Source: Moraxella catarrhalis (GTDB lineage: Bacteria > Pseudomonadota > Gammaproteobacteria > Pseudomonadales > Moraxellaceae). Taken from it: a stretch of DNA of 64,000 nt. The stretch is taken from positions 1 through 64,000 of the forward strand of contig NZ_LXHE01000005.1 of NCBI RefSeq assembly GCF_001656295.1, read 5' to 3'. Position 1 is the first letter of the stretch. Each line of letters opens with the position of its first letter. The position numbers were made by a program, and so were the translations under genes. Below, in pieces: positions 63,862-64,000 of the stretch. The notes beneath the pieces were generated by a model. That model was not told where the DNA came from. It ran no database searches and saw nothing but the letters and a program-made list of their open reading frames with translations.

Positions 63862-64000
63862 TCTGTGGAGCAAATTTTTGTTAAACGACCTTAAGTTATA
63901 TTATTTTACGACCTATGTATTTTCAATAGATAGAGAAACTTATTTGTAATTGAATTTAAGGTAATTTAACGTCATTTTTCTCCAATGAACTATGATTTAT
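63862..64000. other. Edge region beyond the attachment site
   Basis: No gene or motif is recognised. If the tRNA half is an attachment site, an integrase gene may lie just outside the window on one side. Confidence 0.3.

Overview
The window is AT-rich DNA of a Moraxellaceae-type gammaproteobacterium, most likely a Moraxella species. This rests on the style of the FhaB/CdiA-like proteins, the insertion-sequence mix and the tRNA-Gly sequence; no species is claimed. Almost all of it is accessory DNA: four stretches of orphan contact-dependent-inhibition (CDI) toxin/immunity cassettes, a small defence island, mobile-element debris, one catabolic operon and one small biosynthetic operon.

Layout. 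1-8829: an IS630 element, then head-to-tail orphan cdiA-CT/cdiI cassettes on the minus strand. 8858-10310: hairpin remnant, a STAND-like ATPase and a dispersed repeat. 10373-16753: a less AT-rich island of unrecognised proteins with a broken lipoprotein and a cell-wall-hydrolase-like secreted protein. 16783-17535: a putative omega (HEARO) RNA, a truncated iscB and an IS5-like fragment. 17617-19203: a Fic AMP-transferase. 19400-20914: IS debris and a 17-unit, 20-bp-period non-coding array. 20931-24890: a decayed FhaB/CdiA gene and a pretoxin HINT fragment. 24884-35887: a decayed Gabija pair (gajA/gajB) and an intact adenine methyltransferase / Res-like / SNF2-helicase operon whose methyltransferase contains an uninterrupted C11 tract. 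36101-37400: a broken IS256. 37524-43444: a transporter / M20 amidohydrolase / aldehyde dehydrogenase / hydroxyacid dehydrogenase operon with a divergent LysR regulator. 43480-47425: a second cassette cluster, cut by an IS21 element. 50012-51194: small DNA-binding regulators and a membrane protein. 51337-56308: a 2OG-Fe dioxygenase / EamA exporter / AraC / isonitrile-synthase-like / MFS operon, with the synthase split by a 2-nt frameshift. 56556-63530: a third cassette cluster with an IS481 insertion. 63783-63861: a terminator and the 3' half of tRNA-Gly(GCC), probably the attachment site of the whole integrated region.

How the parts work together. The cassettes carry partial pretoxin sequence (VENN, VQWNYLSH or NR(Q/W)LH junctions), a variable toxin C-terminus and an overlapping immunity gene, usually without a start codon of their own. 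This is the known form of orphan CDI modules, which supply replacement toxin tips to a full-length cdiA by recombination. No full-length cdiA and no cdiB partner transporter lie in the window. Several toxins pair with polytopic membrane immunity proteins, and some with peptides of only about 30-34 residues, which suggests membrane-acting toxins. The best candidates for new biology are the phase-variable three-gene restriction-like operon, the tiny membrane immunity peptides, the isonitrile-like operon and the 20-bp array.
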